Positions 1-11,369 of a stretch of 64,000 nucleotides of DNA are shown in pieces. The position numbers were made by a program, and so were the translations under genes. Source of the stretch: Caenorhabditis remanei (Eukaryota > Nematoda > Chromadorea > Rhabditida > Rhabditidae). Under the pieces are notes generated by a model, which made no database searches, was not told the origin of the DNA, and worked only from the letters and a program-made list of their open reading frames with translations. Where the stretch lies: the NCBI RefSeq assembly GCF_010183535.1, contig NC_071329.1:11594001-11658000 (forward strand), written 5' to 3'. The first letter of the stretch is position 1. Every line of letters starts with the position of its first letter.

Positions 1-213
1 CACTTTTCTGACGCTCAAAGAGGAAGAAGATGTTCACAAGTTGCTGGGTCTTTGAACAGGGGACTTGTGAATCTGGAGACATATAATTCAGATAAAGTGA
101 AAAACTACGAGACTGAAGTGTTGCTCACGGATGTTTCGAAACACAATAATTGGACAGGAAATCTGAGATTAGAGTTATATGATTACGGAACGAAACAGAA
201 GCAACAAATTTAA
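1..213 (+). CDS. Possible 3' terminal exon of an unidentified gene, cut by the window edge
   Basis: Frame 1 is open from the first base to a TAA at 211-213, giving 70 residues with mixed, coding-like composition and no low-complexity stretch (it contains the segment LVNLETYNSDKVKNYETEVL). No start codon or acceptor is visible, so this would be the end of a gene that begins to the left of the window. I do not recognise the protein. An open frame of this length can also arise by chance, so the call rests on composition and on the edge position only. Confidence 0.35.
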   Translation, partial: HFSDAQRGRRCSQVAGSLNRGLVNLETYNSDKVKNYETEVLLTDVSKHNNWTGNLRLELYDYGTKQKQQI

Positions 214-1233
214 CGCAACATGTTGTAAAGCAACTGATTTAGGGAGCAATTGAAAAGATGTACTTCTGACGGAATTTAGCCCGTGATATATCGTCATCAC
301 AATCATCAATTAAAACGACATATCGATACAGTTCCTTATTCTATATGTTCACTTTTTAAGACTCGTAACATTATTTCTACCGTATCCATTCCTTTTTAGA
401 AGTTGTCGTTGATGTCTGATGAGAAATTTTTTCTATACTGAGAAATGTTAACAAGATTCGGAAAATATTTCAGCACAGATCCAAATCCCACATATTATCC
501 TCACAACTCCTTAGAAGATTATGATCCAATCAGTTCGCGCCTAGTCACCAAAATTGTTTTTTTTCAGATAGGGTAAATAGTTTTCAAGTTGCACCTTAAT
601 GATGAGAAGTTGGTTTCGATGAACCAAATGTTCCGGCGGTTTCAAAAAAGTATTTATTTATTTATTTATTTATTTGAAATACGATTAAAGGATCGTGAAA
701 AGGAGAATTAAATCAATTACAACCGAGTATAGTTCAGAATAATTAGGGTAGATGTGGTAAGATGATAACGAGTTCACAATAGATGAGATGCGGGTGACGA
801 AGTATTGGACATTTATACGAATGAGATTTATGGTACATACATGCATATTGGTGAATTTTGTTCAAATTTGGCAGAAAATCTTCTGTCGATGAGAAATGTG
901 ATTGAACTTTTGCAGCATTCACTTTTCAGGGGAAACTATTTATTGAGGGACCTCTGATTGTGAGTGTTGACAGAATATTTTCGTAACTGCAACGAATTTT
1001 GAAGAAGAAGTGAAAGAATTTATAGGGAATCTATAAACTACGTGTTCTAAATACATTACAAAAATTATTAATTTCACGGAAAAACTTTGGCACTACGTGG
1101 AAGATTTTCACTGAAATCTCTATTTCCGATTCTTAAAATCCATCAAAACGATAAGAAGTCAGCGTAGGAAGATATCACTAAGTGGTAAAGATCTACGTCT
1201 CTTTCGTATCTTTCATTTCTTCCGTTTCAGTTA
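214..1233. other. Non-coding stretch
   Basis: I see no supportable gene here. A short TATT tandem repeat lies near 650-675. The last part (about 1190-1233) ends in a pyrimidine-rich TTTCAG acceptor three bases before the start codon of the next gene, which fits an SL trans-splice site or the end of an upstream untranslated intron. Confidence 0.5.
652..676. repeat. TATT simple repeat
   Basis: About six tandem copies of the tetranucleotide TATT within AT-rich intergenic DNA. Confidence 0.8.
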
Positions 1234-2544
1234 ATGACTGGAATACAAGAAGCCGTTCTTCCAAAATGGATCGTCCTCTGGCTTTTCGTTTCTGGAATGA
1301 TTTGTACCTATGACGTGGCATACACAATGAATCGTCCGTTCACTAATGATCCAGCCAGTTCGAGAGCGAATTTGTTGTTTGGCGGATGTAAGGTTTCATC
1401 GGGTTCCAAGGTCAAAACCATGATTGTTTTCGAAAAAAATTTCCCATTTTTCTCTCTCAAAAATGAAACATGCAATAAGTGCGACATTGATAGGCGTATA
1501 AGATGCGTGCGACACATTTGAATTATGACTTCACCGAAAGAACACTTATCAACCATTCAGTTTACTTGATGTGAAGTCTGTCTCTTATGAATTTCTCGAC
1601 GAAAGGATATTTTGTTTTAAAAGAAGATATTGGGGTCGAATTGAGAGACACTTGCAAGACTTTGTGTTGTGATGAGTTTAGTGGAAAGAGAATAGAAACT
1701 TTCAAGATAAAGTTGATAACAATTTTATCGAAAGGAAGGAAATGGAAAAAAAATTGAATGAGAAATGTTCCAGGGGCACTCTACTCATCTGTGGATCGTC
1801 ATTATCTCACTACAAACGACGTTTTCACTTGTTCGACAGGCCGTGTGATGCTCCTAGAATGTCTTCTGAATTTCATCGCAATCGGTTTGGCGGCTGCTCG
1901 TAATCGTCATGGTCTCCTCCTTGCCTTCACTTCGAATATTATGGTTCTCTGGAAGACGATTCTATTCTTCTCTGTCTTTTTGGCTCAGCCCGAAGGGCAC
2001 TTGCCTCCGATGAATCCAAACAAATATGTTTGGTCGAAATTTATGATTTTCTGGATTCCAAACGGTTTGTCATATTGATATGTTTATTGAAATTTAAGCA
2101 TTCTCTGGGTTTCACCTTTCCATTGAATTGTTTATATGACTGAACGTGAATGGAGCAGGTGGATAGTTTAGAGAAAGAGAGAAATTCGTATAAAAGAGTA
2201 CCGGAACTTCAGTCACTTCCATTCATCAACCACTCCCTATTCCATTCTTTCACTCTGAGAAATAAAGAAAGCCGAGAGTTTATCCAGGAAAGCTATCGGC
2301 CGAGTACTTAGAACCGAGCTGCCCTCGGATAGACTCTTGGCGAAAATCAACCATTCACAAACAGGTAATATTCCCATAATATGTGATTTCAGGTGTCTGG
2401 ATCGTCATGCCGACGCTTGTTCTCTTTGCTCTTTGGAATAAACTTGCATTGCCACCGAAAATATCTGAAAAGTATTGGGAAGCAAGTAACAAATGTCGAG
2501 GAGATCTCAATTTTGAAGACCAGAAAAAGATTGCCCTTGATTGA
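1234..2544 (+). CDS. EXPERA-domain (EBP/TMEM97-like) four-helix membrane protein
   Basis: Exons 1234-1387, 1774-2064 and 2393-2544 join in phase to a 198-residue protein. It has four hydrophobic helices: WIVLWLFVSGMI near the N-terminus, LLECLLNFIAIGLAAA, FTSNIMVLWKTILFFSVF, and FMIFWIPNGVWIVMPTLVLF near the end. The segment DRHYLTTNDVFT and the last helix NGVWIVMP resemble the emopamil-binding-protein family, where this last helix carries the conserved Asn and Trp of the sterol-binding site. Members include the delta8-delta7 sterol isomerase EBP and the sigma-2 receptor TMEM97, in the endoplasmic reticulum. The first helix lacks the His expected for isomerase, so a catalytic role is doubtful. 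The start is the ATG three bases after a TTTCAG acceptor. The family call is my recognition and has not been searched. Confidence 0.7.
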
Positions 2545-5500
2545 ACTTTCCTATCAAGATCTTCATAAATTTTCTTCTTTTTTGCTGTTTCACTGAAATA
2601 AATTCGTGTGAAGATTGAAATCTACTTAATATTAGAGATCTATGAAATGAATCTTGACGATTTTTATTTGTGTAAAAATTTATGAAACTGTAAATTGTCA
2701 AGACAATTATAGGAAACTGGAATACGAGGTGGTATCATAAACACGATCACTGAATACAGACTGTTGGATTTCTTTGAAAATGTAGCATAATCCATAGAAC
2801 CTGAAAAGTTGAGAGAGAGAGGCGTTGTTAATCTGTAATACTCAAAACCGTCTGAAATAAGAGTTGAACATATTGGCAAAATATAGATCTTTTCGACTTC
2901 ATCATTTCCACATCAGCCGGATACTATCTGACACAACGCTTCAACTTTTTGAGTAAGACGGAATTCACTGATTTCTCGAAAGTGGTAATGTACTTCAGGA
3001 ACCAGCATACGTCCTGTCGGAAAGATACCTATTTTGAACGGTCCTTGAACTTTTACTAATATCTGAATAAGATTATCAAATATTGCTTCCCCAACCCAAA
3101 AGTGTTTTGGCTTGACATTTCGAATGCCTGTTCTTTCCTTATTCGCCAAATATCCTCAGCTTACGTCACCCTAGATTTCATAGACGATCTTTTAAAAATC
3201 CCTTTTAAAAAAATGTTCGAAAATCCCTTAATTTCTACTTTTTTCCAGAGAAAAGGCCAGCCATTCGACTGTTTGCGGACCGCCACAAAAACAGTTTCAA
3301 TTAAAATAGATTTCAGACGAAGATAACCGTGTAGGCGGTAAAATTGTAAGAAATTATTGCAAGATTCTTATCGAAAATCTGAAATCTGAATGAAAACTGT
3401 GAATTCTGAAAAGAGAATCCGAAATGAAATGGGTACACAAACAAACACATAAACTTAAGAAGATGATGAAGAAGCTGAACTTGTTGTTCCTTTTTCACAC
3501 TTTGGAAATAGGGAGAGAATTCTTAAAAGATGGACATTGATGATAGTAATTGAACTGGTTCAAAGAGCAATTAACGAAAGATTCTATCAATTCCCCTTCC
3601 CTTGTTCTATAGTCCTTTTCAATATGTTAAAAAAGTCAAAAGATGTCATTCCGACATTGAAATCACAATAGTTTTGCACGGGTCATATAACTCAATGCCC
3701 TCTTTTCCACCCACAACCTTTTTTTCATTCTCCTCTCACTTTTCATCGCAACTTTACAACAATCAGAAGGAGTTGACAATGAAGATAATGGGGGATCCAT
3801 TTCCTCCAAAAAAACTCAGAGTACCCAAAGAGGCGTAAATTATGCAACATCATTTGAATAGGGGCGCCTCGTATTCAAATCAAGATTAGGAGGCCGGAAA
3901 AGGGGGGTGAAAATGGTTTGTATGTATATATGGCGTATGAATTAGAGATGAAATGTGAGTGTTGAAAACGTGTGAATACACACACACGATGTACATACGG
4001 GCAGAACGAAGATAGTGTTGAAAAGGTGTGAGAATTTGGAAGAATGTAAATGAGACACAACAAATTTGATTTGTTAGGTGAAAAGCTGCCAACCGGGGTC
4101 AAGTACCCTTTTTCCGATGACGACGGCAAAAGTCTGCGGAATTTGTAGTTTGTGGGAATCGGTGGAGGCTAGCTATTAGCAAAGAAAATATTCAACCTCG
4201 GAATATTTAGGAAATTGGTCAAATTATGTTGCATTGTGGTGAGTGGTGTCATCTCGCTTAAAAACGACCAAGTATCTCAAGTATCTCAAGGAATCTGAAA
4301 GTCGATTCCCTTTGTTTTCGAACAAGAAAAAGGTTGGCATCAATGGAATGCAGAGTAAATGTATACATACTCTCTTGATTTTTGAATCTTCGAAAGTGGG
4401 AAATGTTCATTGTGTTACGTATTCTTTACAGAAGTAATTGACCACCCAAGGAAGAAAGTTTGAGCTAATTGAAGAAGCTAGGAAGTCAAAAAACTTTTCT
4501 GGAGTTTAGTTGATTTGAAGACGTTTCTTTTCTTTTCGCAGGATTTTCAGAATTGAACCTCACTTCACATACGATTCCGAACCTACAGGGATCCAAAAAC
4601 CAATATGTTGAAATCTGAATTGAAGTGTTACTATTCCATGAACAGGCCTTTAATGTAACCTACTTGAAACCTTAACCTGAACTAATGAGTCATCTGAAAT
4701 ATCTCAATTTCTATCGTTTTTGCCTTTTCTGTGTTGTAAAATCTGCCCTGACTCATTTCTTATCCAGTTCTTTTCTAAACACTCCCCAACCAAAATCATT
4801 GCTTCATCGGTCAAAAACAAACAGAAAACAATGAACGAAATCTCGGGGAAATGCCCAAAGCGTTACGTAATCCGAACGGCGCCCCCCCCCCCCCCCCTTC
4901 CGATCAACATCTTTTCGTTTCGATCCTATCTTTTCCTCCCTCCGTGGCAATAAATATTAATGCCCGAACCGTGCCCGGCTTCTCCTCCTTTCCTCCGTCA
5001 TCCGCACTTTCTTCTTTTGCAGACGTTTTTTCAGAGTGTCGATGGCACGTCTCTACACCTCATTTGCATACGGAACACACGAAAGAACGGGTTTACTCTT
5101 GATTAGGTTGGAATGCGGCATCACCTTAAGAATCGAGGACGACACCTTCTGCCACGTCATGAAACCAAAGGAATTCGAAAACGGTTTATTATGATAGCAA
5201 GAGAAGAGGGGAGGAGAAGCGATAATAGCACACACAGAGACATACAGAAAACCTCTCTAACTAATCCAGAAATACACCGTTTTCTTGCGAATCTACTAGC
5301 CGCACATCCACCTATTATCATAACGATGTTCACCATAAAAGGCGTTATGATCTGGATTCGCTTGAGAAAAAGAGAAGAAAAAGAGAGAAGAAAAAGAACA
5401 AACTCACAATGACTAATGATTGTGGAAGGCTATGAACAGCACTTATCCCTCCCAACCACCAGAACACCCACTTTCTATTTCTAACTTTCCATATATATCG

Positions 5501-6414
5501 AAAAAATTCGGAAAACGTCGGCATTGAAGTGGGGGGAGAAAGAGAGATGACTGATTAGTTCTTGAAAGGGAAATCGAAGGTTTCTCTGTGAATATATGGC
5601 ACATCGATATGAGATGAATGGCACTATTTGACCCTGCAGCAAGGTGATTTGGGAGTTGTCCAATTACAATTTGTATTCCATTTTGTTTCGCTCATCATGG
5701 GAGAGAGCGACAGTTTTGGAAGTAAAAACGATTGAAAACATGAAAACGGATGAGTGACAAGATAATCGGACATACCTTTTAGAGAAAAGAAAATTGGAAA
5801 GTGACCGGTCCATCATGTGAGAAGATTCGCTTTTTGAAAGTTATAAGAAAGACTTTGCTTCGAATATTGGGAAAGCGAGAGGAGAAGAACGGAAAGAGCA
5901 ACCAAGTTAGTTACAGTCGTATGATGGATAGTATGGTCACCGTACTTCTAGACAACAGGCTGAAAAATAATAATTCATCTTCAAGGACACCAACTAACTG
6001 ACGCCTAAAATTTCCCAAAGAAACATTTCCAATTAACAGTTACTGTTTGGTCTCGATGTACTTTTATTAATTCACTCCTCTTTTTCTTCTACTTTTTCCA
6101 CTGTTTCCGTTGATGAAACCCACGGAAACCCTTTGTCATTCCAGCATGTTCCTGTGTCCGTCGTCAATTGAAACCCTCTTGAATTTCGATTTCATTTAGC
6201 ATATATATGTCATCAGTTTCTTTTTCTTTCCCCCTTTCTCTAAATTTAGAGAAGCATTATGTTTTTCTGCTGCTGCTTCTCCCTTTTCCCCTATTTCCAA
6301 CCTTAGCGCAGCTACCATTTTTGTAATCGTATGTACTCCATGTAGGCGTGCCGTTTGACGCCGCCCACATTTCTGCCGACGACACACACACGACACCCAT
6401 TGCAAATGTGCCTC
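2545..6414. other. Intergenic region with a C-homopolymer; no gene seen
   Basis: An AATAAA at 2597-2602 probably ends the EXPERA gene. The remainder has many short open frames on both strands without splice signals that join them. A run of 16 C residues lies at 4882-4897. The right end (about 6300-6414) is the promoter region of the next gene. Confidence 0.5.
4882..4897. repeat. Poly-C (poly-G on minus strand) tract of 16
   Basis: Sixteen consecutive C residues in otherwise AT-rich DNA. The complementary G-run can form a G-quadruplex. In C. elegans such tracts are the known deletion-prone targets when the FANCJ-type helicase DOG-1 is missing. Confidence 0.9.
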
Positions 6415-6422
6415 TATAAAAG
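6415..6422 (+). promoter_or_regulatory. TATA box (TATAAAAG)
   Basis: A perfect TATAAAAG stands about 220 bases upstream of the start codon of the repeat-rich secreted protein, followed by a short GGCG-containing direct repeat (GGCGCTGAAGGCGTAAGGCG). It is the strongest TATA box that I noticed in the window, and fits a highly expressed structural-protein gene. Confidence 0.6.
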
Positions 6423-6635
6423 GCGCTGAAGGCGTAAGGCGAAAACCATAATGCTTCTGCCTAAATCCTCCTCTTTCAAACTTCTTTCAGTGATTCGTTC
6501 CTTCCATTTCTCTCCTCTCTAATCTCATTTTTCATCTTTCTACTGCTTCATCATTTATTGTTTTCGTCGTATTACATAATTAAACTTACATAACTTCGAA
6601 TCCATTTTCATTTCTTACTGTTTGTTGTTTTCAGA

Positions 6636-9600
6636 ATGAGATTCTCATTCGTTTTGGCCATTCTAGTAGTTGCAATTTATGCAGCACCTCTTCCGCTTGT
6701 GTGAGTTCATTTTTCATATTTTCTTTTAATAATTTTTGATATTACTTCAGAGAAAAGATTAAACGCACTCTAGATTTTCTCAAAAAGGCCAAAACAATAG
6801 GAGAATATGCTATTAATACGGTAGGTCATTCTACACATGAACTTTTATTTTCATCAGCTTCTCAATACCTATTTATATGATTTTAGCCAACTGGAATCTA
6901 TCCAATCAAAGATATTAATGATGATAACTTTCTCGATATCTTCAAATTCCGCCCGGAAATTGAGAAACTGAGACAAGAAGAAAAAGCAAATGCAGCAGCT
7001 GCTGCTAAATCCACTGATGCTGCAGTCAACTCTGCTTCAGTTGATACTGGATACGGTGGTGGTGCCATTGCTGGTGAGTTTTTCAATATCTTTCTGGTTA
7101 GAATCAAATTTTTTAAATAGATTCTGCCGCTGCTCCAGCCCCAGAACCAGCTCCATCAAGTGCACCAGAACCAGCGCCAACAGCTGTTGAAGGATCAGGA
7201 TCTATCGAAGGATCTGGAGCCCCGGCTGAAGTTGCCACTACCGCTGCTGCTGAAGTAGCGAGTGGTGACTCTCTGGCACCAGACAACACTGTCACTGAAA
7301 CACTGACTGCTGAAACTGAACCAGCTATTATTCTTCCTCCAACTCAAGCTCCAAAGAAGTTGTCTCCACCGGCTAGTGGATACGTCACATCAGACCAAGA
7401 GAAGGGTACTGATGCTGCAGCACCAGTTCCAGTTTCTGAAGAGACTCCAGCTCCAGCACCAGCCGCAGAAGAGACTCCAGCTCCAGCTCCAGCCGCCGAA
7501 GAGACCCCAGCTCCAGCTCCAGTGGCTGAAGAGACCCCTGCTCCAGCTCCTGCCGCGGAAGGTGCACCAGCTGGATATGTTGATGGAACCGCAAACGCCG
7601 CTGCACCAGCCGCAGAAGAGACCCCAGCTCCAGCACCAACCGCAGAAGAGACCCCAGCTCCAGCTCCAGCCGCCGAAGAGACCCCAGCTCCAGCACCAGC
7701 CGCAGAAGAGACCCCAGCTCCAGCTCCAGCCGCCGAAGAGACCCCAGCACCAGCTCCTGCTGCTGAAGAGACTCCCGCCCCCGAAACTGTTTCAGCAGCT
7801 CCGAACTCTGTTAATCCTTATGATGGTGCAACCGGTGGAGAAGCCGCTCCAGTTCCAGCCGCAGAAGAGACTCCAGCCCCAGCTCCAGCAGCGGAAGAAA
7901 CACCAGCTCCAGCTGCTGAAGAGACTCCAGTTCGAGCCGCCGAAGAGACCCCAGCCCCAGCTCCAGCAGCGGAAGAAACACCAGCTCCAGCTGCTGAAGA
8001 GACTCCAGTTCGAGCCGCCGAAGAGACCCCAGCTCCAGCTCCAGCAGCGGAAGAAACACCAGCTCCAGCTGCTGAAGAGACTCCAGCTCCAGCCGCCGAG
8101 GAGACTCCGGCTCCAGCTCCAGCTGCGGAAGAAACACCAGCTCCAGCTCCAGCCGCCGAAGAGACTCCAGCCCCAGCTCCAGTAGTAGAAGAAACCCCTG
8201 CTCCAGCTCCGGCAGCCGGATCATACGACGCACCATCTGAACCAGCAACCGAAGCTCCATCTACTGAAGCAACCGCCCCAGAAGCAGAGACCGCTGCACC
8301 AGTAGCTGAACCTGCCCCAGAGGCACCAGCTGAAACAGCCACCCCTGAAGCTGCTGGAGCTCCAGAAGTAGTAGCACCAACAGAAGCTCCAGCGACTGAT
8401 GCCGCCGCTCTTGAATCTGCTCCAGCTCCAGCTGCAGAGCCAGCACCAGCCGCTGAAGCATCTGCCGGATATGATGCTCCATCAAGTGGACCAGAAGAGA
8501 CTCCAGCTCCAGCTCCAGCCGCCGAAGAGACCCCAGCTCCAGCTACAGCCGCCGAAGAGACTCCAGCTCCAGCTCCAGCTCCAGCCGCCGAAGAGACCCC
8601 AGCTACAGCTCCAGCCGCCGAAGAGACCCCAGCTACAGCTCCAGCCGCCGAAGAGACCCCAGCTCCAGCTCCAGCCGCCGAAGAGACCCCAGCTCCAGCT
8701 CCAGCCGCCGAAGAGACCCCAGCTCCAGCTCCAGCAGTCGAAGAGATTCCAGCTCCAGCTCCAGTTCCAACCGACACTGCTACAACGGCCCCAGAAGTCT
8801 CTGCAGCACCAGCAGCATCTGGTCCATACGAAGCTGCTTCTCAGTCAGCTACTGACGCACCAGCTGCCGAGACTCCAGCTCCAAAAGCCGCTGGAGCACC
8901 AGAAGCCGCCGCCCCAACTGATGCGCCTGTCGATGTCGTTGCCGACACCACTGCACCAGCTGCTGAACCAGCCACGGCAGCTCCCGCTTCTTCAGATGCA
9001 TATGCTTCCGAAACCGCTGCGCCAGAAGCTGCTCCAGTAGCTGAAGAGACTCCAGCTCCAGCTCCAGCCGCCGAAGAGACCCCAGCTCCAGCTCCAGCCG
9101 CAAAAGAGACTCCAGCTCCAGCTCCAGCTGCCGAAGAGACCCCAGCTCCAGCTTCAGCCGCAGAAGAGACTCCAGCTCCAGCTTCAGCCGCCGAAGAGAT
9201 CCCAGCTCCAGCTCCAGCCGCAGAAGAGACTCCAGCTCCAGCTCCAGCCGCCGAAGAGACCCCAGCTCCAGCTCCAGCCGCAGAAGAGACTCCAGCACCA
9301 GCTCCAGTAGCCGAAGAGACCCCAGCTCCAGCTCCAGCCGCAGAAGAGACTCCAGCTCCAGCTCCAGCTGCCGAAGAGACCCCAGCGCCAGCTCCTGTAG
9401 CGGAAGAGACCCCAGCACCAGCTCCAGCCGCTGAAGAAACCACAGCACCAGCTCCAGTAGCCGAAGAGACGCCTGCCTCTGCTGCCGCACCAGAAGGCGC
9501 TGCTGCTCCATCTCCAATCTCATCAAGTGGATATGATGCAGCTCAAAGCACAGATACCGTAGTTGCTTCATCTGCTCCAGCTGCTACTTCCGATGCATCT

Positions 9601-9693
9601 GGTTCCACCAACTATGCAGGACAACAATTTGCCATTCAAGCCGCCCGTAAGAAGGTCCGTCGTGCCGCTTTTGTTGGATGGGGTCGTGCGTGA
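6636..9693 (+). CDS. Secreted Pro/Ala/Glu/Thr repeat protein (PAPAAEETPA repeats)
   Basis: Exons 6636-6700, 6751-6820, 6887-7073 and 7121-9693 give 964 residues. The first about 17 residues (MRFSFVLAILVVAIYAA) are a clear signal peptide. A charged region with KFRPEIEKLRQEEK follows, then long arrays of the ten-residue unit EETPAPAPAA broken by spacers that each carry one tyrosine in a Gly/Ser/Pro-Tyr setting (SGYV, AGYV, NPYD, GSYD, AGYD, GPYE, DAYA, SGYD, TNYA). The C-terminus is basic (AARKKVRRAAF, then GWGRA). No cysteines are seen. This composition fits an extracellular structural, matrix or lining protein that could be cross-linked through tyrosine, which is inference. An AATAAA lies at 9797-9802. 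I do not recognise a named orthologue. Confidence 0.85.
7437..9480 (+). repeat. Tandem 30-bp coding repeats (EETPAPAPAA units)
   Basis: Blocks of near-identical 30-bp units encode EETPAPAPAA, with variants APAPVAEETP, ATAPAAEETP and shortened APAAEETP. The blocks are separated by non-repeat spacers at about 7561-7610, 7780-7850, 8215-8490, 8765-9035 and 9480-9600. Because the units are multiples of three without stop triplets in several frames, long spurious frames appear on both strands. Confidence 0.9.
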
Positions 9694-10011
9694 TCATGTT
9701 TTGTTCAACATCGCCGAATCTCTTTCTCTTCCCATCTCACTCATTTTTCTTTCCACCCATCCACGCTCATTCTTTTTGTTGTACATTCGTTGTTCAAATA
9801 AACTTATTTATTTTTTCTAATCACAAACTTCTTACTTTTCGTCAAAAATTATAAACGGAAAAAAATCCGGATCATAATGAAAGCCATTCAATTAAGAGCA
9901 TTGCCAATACAATAAGTGATTAAAAAGAGGAAAGAAGAGCAGCACGGCGATTCGGTTTTCAATTCAAAAACCCGTCAGAAAAAGACTAAAAATTATAGAA
10001 AACAAGAGTAT
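9694..10011. other. 3' intergenic gap
   Basis: Holds the 3' UTR of the repeat protein with AATAAA at 9797-9802, and the 3' side of the minus-strand membrane protein that ends at 10012. Nothing else is seen. Confidence 0.5.
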
Positions 10012-11369
10012 TCAGTTGTCTAGTAATTTGTTAGATGTTGCATTTATGTAGTCATCGTCATCCTCTTTGAAGAGTTCTGAAAGCAGAATGTTCCATTTTT
10101 TGAACTCTGGAAAGTTGATAACTCACGTTTATTGAAGAATGGCAGTGAAGCGAAAACCAAAATGTGACCAGAGAGATAAGCGAAAAATAGAATGTCCAGC
10201 CATGTGTGCGAGATGAATGTTTTGTTGACCTTCTCCCAACACATCTGAAATAAGAAAAATGAGAATTCAGTCAGAAGTTGATAAATGGATTATCAATTCA
10301 TCACGAAACATCAAAAACACCAATCATTCAATCACTCGAAACATGCGTCAACCACAATAAAGGGAAGTAGAATGGAGAAGAAGAAGATGAAGAAGCACGA
10401 GCAAATTATATCTGAATTCAAAGAAAACCACAACAAAACATGCTCACAGTCACTTCAGCAACCTCTTGATCGTCGTCTGATTCACAATCAAACGCTTCTT
10501 CAAGTTGTGTGATATAGATCTCTTCTTTTTCAGCTCCTTCGAAATGCGTGTGGAAGTGTTTTGCAGCTGCTCCACCGTCTGACCAAGCCCAAACAACTGC
10601 TATCCCCAAAACGATAATGTAGACAGCTACGATTATGAGCATTACCCAAGCGAGCTTCTTTCGTACCAGACACTGAAAAAAGAGTAAATAAATACTGTTG
10701 TTTGGAGCGAGATACAAAATGTTGCAATAGGAAGTTTCAGTAACTGTCAAGAAAAAAGACAGGTGTTTCTATTCAAAAGTTATTTTTTCTGACATTAAGC
10801 AATGGTTTTCTGGGACCTTGAGTTCTTGAAATCTTGAATTTTTGCGAAGAAGAGTTGAGCAGGGCCTCGCGCAGAGAAATAGACGTCAATGTTCGTTTTC
10901 ATAATAATCTTGTCCCAAAAAAAACAAACTTACCAAATGACTTGGGTTTCCTTTCTTGTCATTGAAATCGAAGAACTGCGGAATCATTACAAAAATACAA
11001 AGAATCACTCCAATTGCTGAGATGACCCATAAGAATAGCATTTGTACTTTATACTGAAACATTGATAAGTTTAGAAGACATGGAGTGAATACAGATCTTA
11101 CCACTTCGAGAATCTCTTTTTCTTCCGGAGACCAATCGAATCCCGGCTTGTTTTTCTTGACTGTATCATCGAAAATCCTGGAAAAAAGTCTTCATTTTTG
11201 ATTCAAATACGCTGACATACCTATATGCAATTGGAAGAATAAGTGCAGCTGATTTGTAGTAAGCTTCTGATATGGCTAGAACGAATGCAGAGTAGACAAA
11301 TTCACAGAAAAGAAAAACCAACACTGGATATTTATAATACGGTGGGACTAATTTTGCAAAGTATCCCAT
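10012..11369 (-). CDS. Four-helix membrane protein of unknown family
   Basis: Minus-strand exons 11369-11221, 11177-11102, 11053-10934, 10672-10448, 10244-10127 and 10076-10012 join in phase to 250 residues. Hydrophobic segments are YPVLVFLFCEFVYSAFVLAI, MLFLWVISAIGVILCIFVMI, LAWVMLIIVAVYIIVLGIAV and ILFFAYLSGHILVFASLPFF. Between helices 3 and 4 is an acidic loop (EGAEKEEIY ... DCESDDDQEV), and the C-terminus is acidic (EDDDDY). The start ATG lies six bases after a lone TTTCAG, fitting an SL acceptor. No signature was recognised. The even helix number and acidic loops would suit a tetraspan membrane protein, but that is only topology. Confidence 0.75.

Noticed and set aside
2913..3149. Minus-strand 78-codon frame with mixed composition (VQGPFKIGIFPTGRMLVPEV)
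   Set aside because: It opens at TTG, has no upstream exon or acceptor that fits, and no recognisable domain. Could be a relic, but not supportable.
7437..9480. Regular direct repeats suggesting a CRISPR-like array
   Set aside because: Repeats are coding 30-bp units in one continuous reading frame with no unique spacers, in a eukaryotic gene.
7376..9571. Long overlapping frames of 120-319 codons on both strands in the repeat gene
   Set aside because: They are shadows of the stop-poor 30-bp repeat. Only the plus frame has a signal peptide, joins upstream exons and ends in non-repeat sequence.
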